This document shows positions 60,585 to 64,000 of a stretch of DNA of 64,000 bases, one piece after another. The translations under genes were made by a program, and so were the position numbers. The DNA lies in assembly GCA_029204225.1 (NCBI GenBank), contig CM055096.1, positions 45,537,346-45,601,345 on the forward strand, in the 5' to 3' direction. The notes under the pieces were generated by a model. That model made no database searches. It was not told the origin of the DNA and saw nothing but the letters and a program-made list of their open reading frames with translations. The DNA is from Diphasiastrum complanatum (taxonomy: Eukaryota; Streptophyta; Lycopodiopsida; Lycopodiales; Lycopodiaceae). Within the stretch, counting starts at the first letter, position 1; every line of letters starts with the position of its first letter.

Positions 60585-61646
60585 CTACCCGAGGCCAGTC
60601 ATGGGCATGACAAGAGGAGTAGCCAAAGCATCTGAAAGAGCAACCATAGACCCATGAATAATATTGAAATAAGGAGTGTAGGCGACAACATCTATAGCAT
60701 GGCACACAGGAACATGAGTAGCATCAAGGTACTCAACAACAATATCAAAGCATGCAACAACATCGGCAATAGTAGCAAGGCATATTATATCATCAAAAGT
60801 AGTAGCAAGGCATACTATATCAATATCAAAGCATGGAACAATATCAAAGCATGCAACGGCATCAGCAATAGTATCATAGCATGTTATATCAGTATCAAGA
60901 ACCATATCAGCCGCAACCTGTATATGTGAATCAGCATCAATAGAAACCTGTATATGTGACTCTGACTCACTATGGGATACAATCACGAGCTCAGGTAGAT
61001 CAATAACTATCTCAAGCAAATCAGGCAACTCGCTCACACTGTGTGATATAGAATCATCCTCATGTATATCGCTAGCAATGTGTGAATCAACCTCATGTGA
61101 ATCGCTAGAAATGTGTGACTCTATCTCTATTTGTCCTGCACAAGAAAATGGAACCTCGCATATAGAAGAATGCTCACGAGGGGAATCAGAAAGAGTAGAA
61201 CTCTCAAGACCTATAATACCACTCGTAAGAGCGAGAGGAGGAACAAATACAGAATCATCATCGGAAAATATAAGAAGGTGAAGTACAGGTAGAAAGTGAT
61301 ACCACTCAGAGATAGGAGGATAAGAATGGACATAGTCAAACCGCTTTGACCTAGCAGAACCCTTTAAGAGAAAAATTGCATCAAGAATCTTGAGGACCTG
61401 GACAAGTGGAGAAGTATCAAAGAAATACTGAAAATGTGTGATCCATTTGTCGAACATATGTTCAGACGATATATCACTATTAAAAATAAAAAGATAATCT
61501 AAAGGGGATAGAGACCAAAAATCAGAAGTCATGATAAAAAATAAAATCAAAAGTAACTGAAAAGAACACGTAACCCAATGATCCAAATAATTTGGGTGGT
61601 TTTTTTTTAATATATATATATAATGGAGCGTAGAAAACGAAGACAA
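60585..61646 (-). pseudogene. 353-codon open frame, acidic and repetitive, unrecognised
   Basis: The N-terminal third is hydrophobic/aromatic (FQLLLILFFIMTSDFW), the middle is Ser/His/Asp/Glu rich (SHISSDSHEVDSHIASD), and the C-terminal third consists of diverged short repeats of the type IADVVACFDIV. The DNA at 60740-60900 shows the matching loose tandem units (ATATCAAAGCATG, AGTAGCAAGGCAT). The length without stops is notable in an otherwise decayed element, but I recognise no family and a repeat-derived open frame is possible. Confidence 0.35.
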
Positions 61647-62394
61647 ACGAAAAAGCGTAACAAAATCGATGATGAAAATGAACTATGGAATCAAAACGCA
61701 AATGGAACGGAAACTAATAACAAATAACGAAAGACAAACTGAAAAATGCGATGGAAAACACAAACTACAAAATGGAATGGAAATGACAAAACAACAGCCA
61801 TAGGCAAAAAGTTAAGCCAGGCAAGACGCTAATCAAGTGGACGAACTGAAGAAGAGGACAAAAGTCGTCACAACAGGTATGCCAATGAAAAGACGTGACA
61901 AAGCTTGTTAAAGAAAAAAAGAGGGTAGTGTAAGTAGTACCTCGCAACTGCAATCGAAAGCATGCTGAAAACGGTGGTAAAATGGAGAGATAACGGGCAA
62001 CTACAAAATAGAGATAAGAAGGGCCTGCAAAAGCAACCAAATAATGAGAGAAAGAAGTAGCAAGTGGAGTATATGGCTGGAAAATGGACAGCAAAGTGAG
62101 GAAGGGGAGTGCCAAAAAGAGAGGGTTAGGCAACCAGCAAGCAAAGCTAAAAAATCAGTACAAAGAAGGTGGAGACAATGCAAGGAGGTGTGGGCTAATA
62201 GGTTGAGTTGTGGACAGCAAGTGGAAAGTAGAGTACTGGAAGTAGGTGATGGTGGGCTGGAAAATGGGCAGTACGTGGGCAGCAGTAGAGCGCCAGTCCT
62301 TCTCCAAACGATAGTGATAATCTGTAAAACAAGTGGAGAGAGAGAGAGCTAAAGATCCAAGCTGAAAAATAATGAAGATCCAATCTGAAAATGG

Positions 62395-62850
62395 GTGCTA
62401 GGCAACAGCTAGTAAGATCCAAAAATGTCCTGCAAAATGATGGAAAAATTGCAGAAAATGGTGATGAAGTAGGGTGCTGGACAGCCTCCAAACAATCAGC
62501 AAAATGGACAGCAAATTGGTGGAGAAATCCATCGAAGATGGCAAGGTAGTAGCGCGCTGGGCAGGAGCTACCAAAATCAGCACATAACTTGAAAAAAAAT
62601 GGAGAAAATCGTTGAAAATGGTGATGAAGTAGGGCGCAAGACAGCCTCCAATCAATCCACGAAATGGGCAGCAAATCGGTGGAGAAAATCGACGAAAGTG
62701 ACAAGGTAGTAGGGCGCTGGCCAGCCTCTCCAAATCTAGAAAAACAATGGAAATCTGATGAAAAGATCGACAAAAGTGATTGGTTAGTAGGGCGCCGGAC
62801 AACCTCTACTAAATCTGAAAAAGTGGTGCAAAGGAAAGTGCTCTGATAAA
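62395..62850. repeat. ~80-bp tandem repeat, about five units, in LTR-element leader
   Basis: The marker GTAGGGCGC (with variants) occurs at 62469, 62549, 62629, 62709 and 62787, spacings 80, 80, 80 and 78. Units share GGACAGC-style and ATGGAGAAAATCG-style phrases with much divergence. The minus-strand frame 62869-62195 runs through it, but 80 is not a multiple of three, so the frame is unlikely to be a protein. Confidence 0.8.
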
Positions 62851-63190
62851 AAGTTACGAATGAAGCCACAATTGATCTAGAGCTAAGCTATGAAAGCATC
62901 ACATAAGCAAGACTTAACCCTAGAAAGCAGGAAAGAGAGATTAAGGAGACTAAAGAGAGAGATCAATATCATCAACTGAGTAACAAATGACACAGATTCC
63001 CTACTTATAGCCTAGAGGAAGCCCTAAAAGGAAGCTTCCAGTGGTAAGGGCCCAACTGGGAGGGATAATAGTGCGCCCTCCAAGAAGGCCCCCACTCTCC
63101 AGTAATATGTCCAAATGTCCAAATAATGAATAATAAGGCCCACGGCCAACCATATAGTCTAAGTGTCAATAATGAATAAAAAAGGGCCCA
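62850..63190 (-). repeat. 5' LTR (right copy) of the 60-63 kb element
   Basis: Longer of the two copies. Lies beside the degraded primer site at 62838-62849. Contains an A/G-rich stretch at 62925-62975 missing from the other LTR. Confidence 0.8.
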
Positions 63191-63261
63191 AGACCTGCTT
63201 ATGCATAAAGTAAAGTAAATGTAAATGGACGTGGCGAATGTAATAAGCCGAGTCCATAACT

Positions 63262-63479
63262 GCAGCACTATTTATATGATACTACTCCACTCCTGGCAGC
63301 TATTCTTGCTCCCACTTATGGACAGTTGGCATTTTGTAGTTTACAGTTATATTACTCATTTCCCTTTTATGCATAGTTTTTTCTCTTGGAGACGTTTATA
63401 TACGCTCCCATGGTTTTCACATGACATGTACTCCATTTGGTCTTATATGCCTTTTGGCATGGAAAAGATATTAATAAAG

Positions 63480-63543
<64 letters not shown>
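63262..63543 (+). mobile_element. LINE copy L: 3' UTR and tail only
   Basis: About 210 bp matching the 3' UTR of copy D, perfect hairpin ATGCC-TTTT-GGCAT at 63447-63460, AAAGATATTAATAAAGC, then (TC)n with one GC interruption to 63543. Heavily 5' truncated. Confidence 0.92.
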
Positions 63544-63546
<3 letters not shown>

Positions 63547-64000
63547 GTGGCGCTTCCTCGCTCCACTGCTGCCCGTCGGCCATCACTCTCTCCTCCTACC
63601 CTCGCTACCACCTCCCCCCTCCCCCTCGTTGATCACACACCCCCCACACCACCTACCCCACCCCTCTTGGATTTGCCTACCTCCCTCGCTACCTCTCATC
63701 CACCCACCTCCCTCACTACCTGTTACAATCTTATTTACTGCAAACCTCCAGGTGCCAGTTAACCACAACAGACCGAACGATTCACGTTCCACCCCACCAT
63801 AGGACCTAATCCGGGTCCACCCTCCGTGCCCTGGCCTGTGACCGTATCAAGTTGGATCCGACCTCCATCTCAGACGGCGTCCCATACCACCGCCTAGGCT
63901 CTCAGCCATCTCCTGCCTCACGCTAGCAATACATCCTGGCCGTGCACATGCTCTCCATCCACCTCCTCCTAGGTAGACAGAATGCCCCTCCTCCCCTTGT
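63544..64000. other. GC-rich sequence starting at a (TC)n tail; possible LINE leader
   Basis: Pyrimidine- and CCC-rich sequence begins exactly at the end of the copy L tail. By analogy with copies H and J it may be the 5' leader of another LINE, but it does not visibly match the leader of copy J and runs off the window. Confidence 0.35.

Larger units (their letters stand above)
60251..63190 (-). mobile_element. Non-autonomous LTR element with repetitive leader
   Basis: Direct repeats at 60251-60490 and 62850-63190 share GAATGAAGCCACAATTGATC, GAGGAAGCCCTAAAAGGAAG and GTCCAAATAATGAATAATAAG phrases. The left copy lacks 86 bp (62914-62999 in the right copy). Next to the right copy GCTCTGATAAAA is a changed tRNA-iMet primer complement, fixing minus orientation. 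The interior has no gag, protease, integrase or RT; it has an ~80-bp tandem repeat in the leader and one 353-codon open frame. Confidence 0.75.

Noticed and set aside
62395-62850. CRISPR-like array
   Set aside because: Units are diverged over their whole length, with no conserved repeat plus unique spacer pattern, in a eukaryotic context.
62195-62869. 224-codon minus-strand frame
   Set aside because: It runs through the 80-bp tandem repeat, whose unit is not a multiple of three; openness is compositional.

Overview
The window reads as intergenic and intronic DNA from a repeat-rich land plant nuclear genome. The strongest evidence is the 3' part of a DNA polymerase lambda gene (minus strand, 27287 to 18848). 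Its six exons join in frame through GT-AG introns and end in the plant-type C-terminus. The coding density, the long transposon-filled introns, the copia and hAT families and the tRNA-iMet primer sites all fit a plant with a large genome. I cannot name the species; a non-flowering lineage (fern, lycophyte, gymnosperm) is possible, but that is a guess. I saw no prokaryotic genes, rRNA, convincing tRNA or CRISPR.

Layout. 1-2925 (minus): decayed multi-exon transposase whose catalytic and zinc-binding layout resembles RAG1/Transib. 2926-6609: no recognised gene, with one 54-bp tandem duplication and a (CT)n tract. 6610-9154: an LTR-bounded element with a Ty3/gypsy integrase scrap and an unrecognised interior. 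9155-15200: scrambled copia fragments on both strands plus a scrap of a second LINE type. 18848-27287: POLL, whose 6.3-kb intron carries a ~3.95-kb hAT element with an 8-bp target duplication, proved by a nearby uninterrupted copy of the target. 28880-34612: two hAT relics. 30037-35394: four LINE copies (minus). 35460-36262: primer site plus solo-like LTR. 37868-55860: a dense LINE cluster interrupted by a copia element at 41088-45510. 55861-59775: a well-preserved copia element (minus). 60251-63190: a non-autonomous LTR element with an 80-bp tandem repeat in its leader. 63262-63543: another LINE 3' end.

The theme I find most interesting is one LINE family with an APE-type endonuclease, a reverse transcriptase, a CCHC-like C-terminus and an unusual (TC)n tail preceded by a short hairpin. 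Several copies begin exactly at the (TC)n tract of the next copy, giving head-to-tail chains. This suggests the element targets (TC)n/(GA)n microsatellites, including its own tails. The hairpin is kept in diverged copies with paired base changes. All element proteins except one endonuclease-bearing ORF (54587-55870) are visibly broken.
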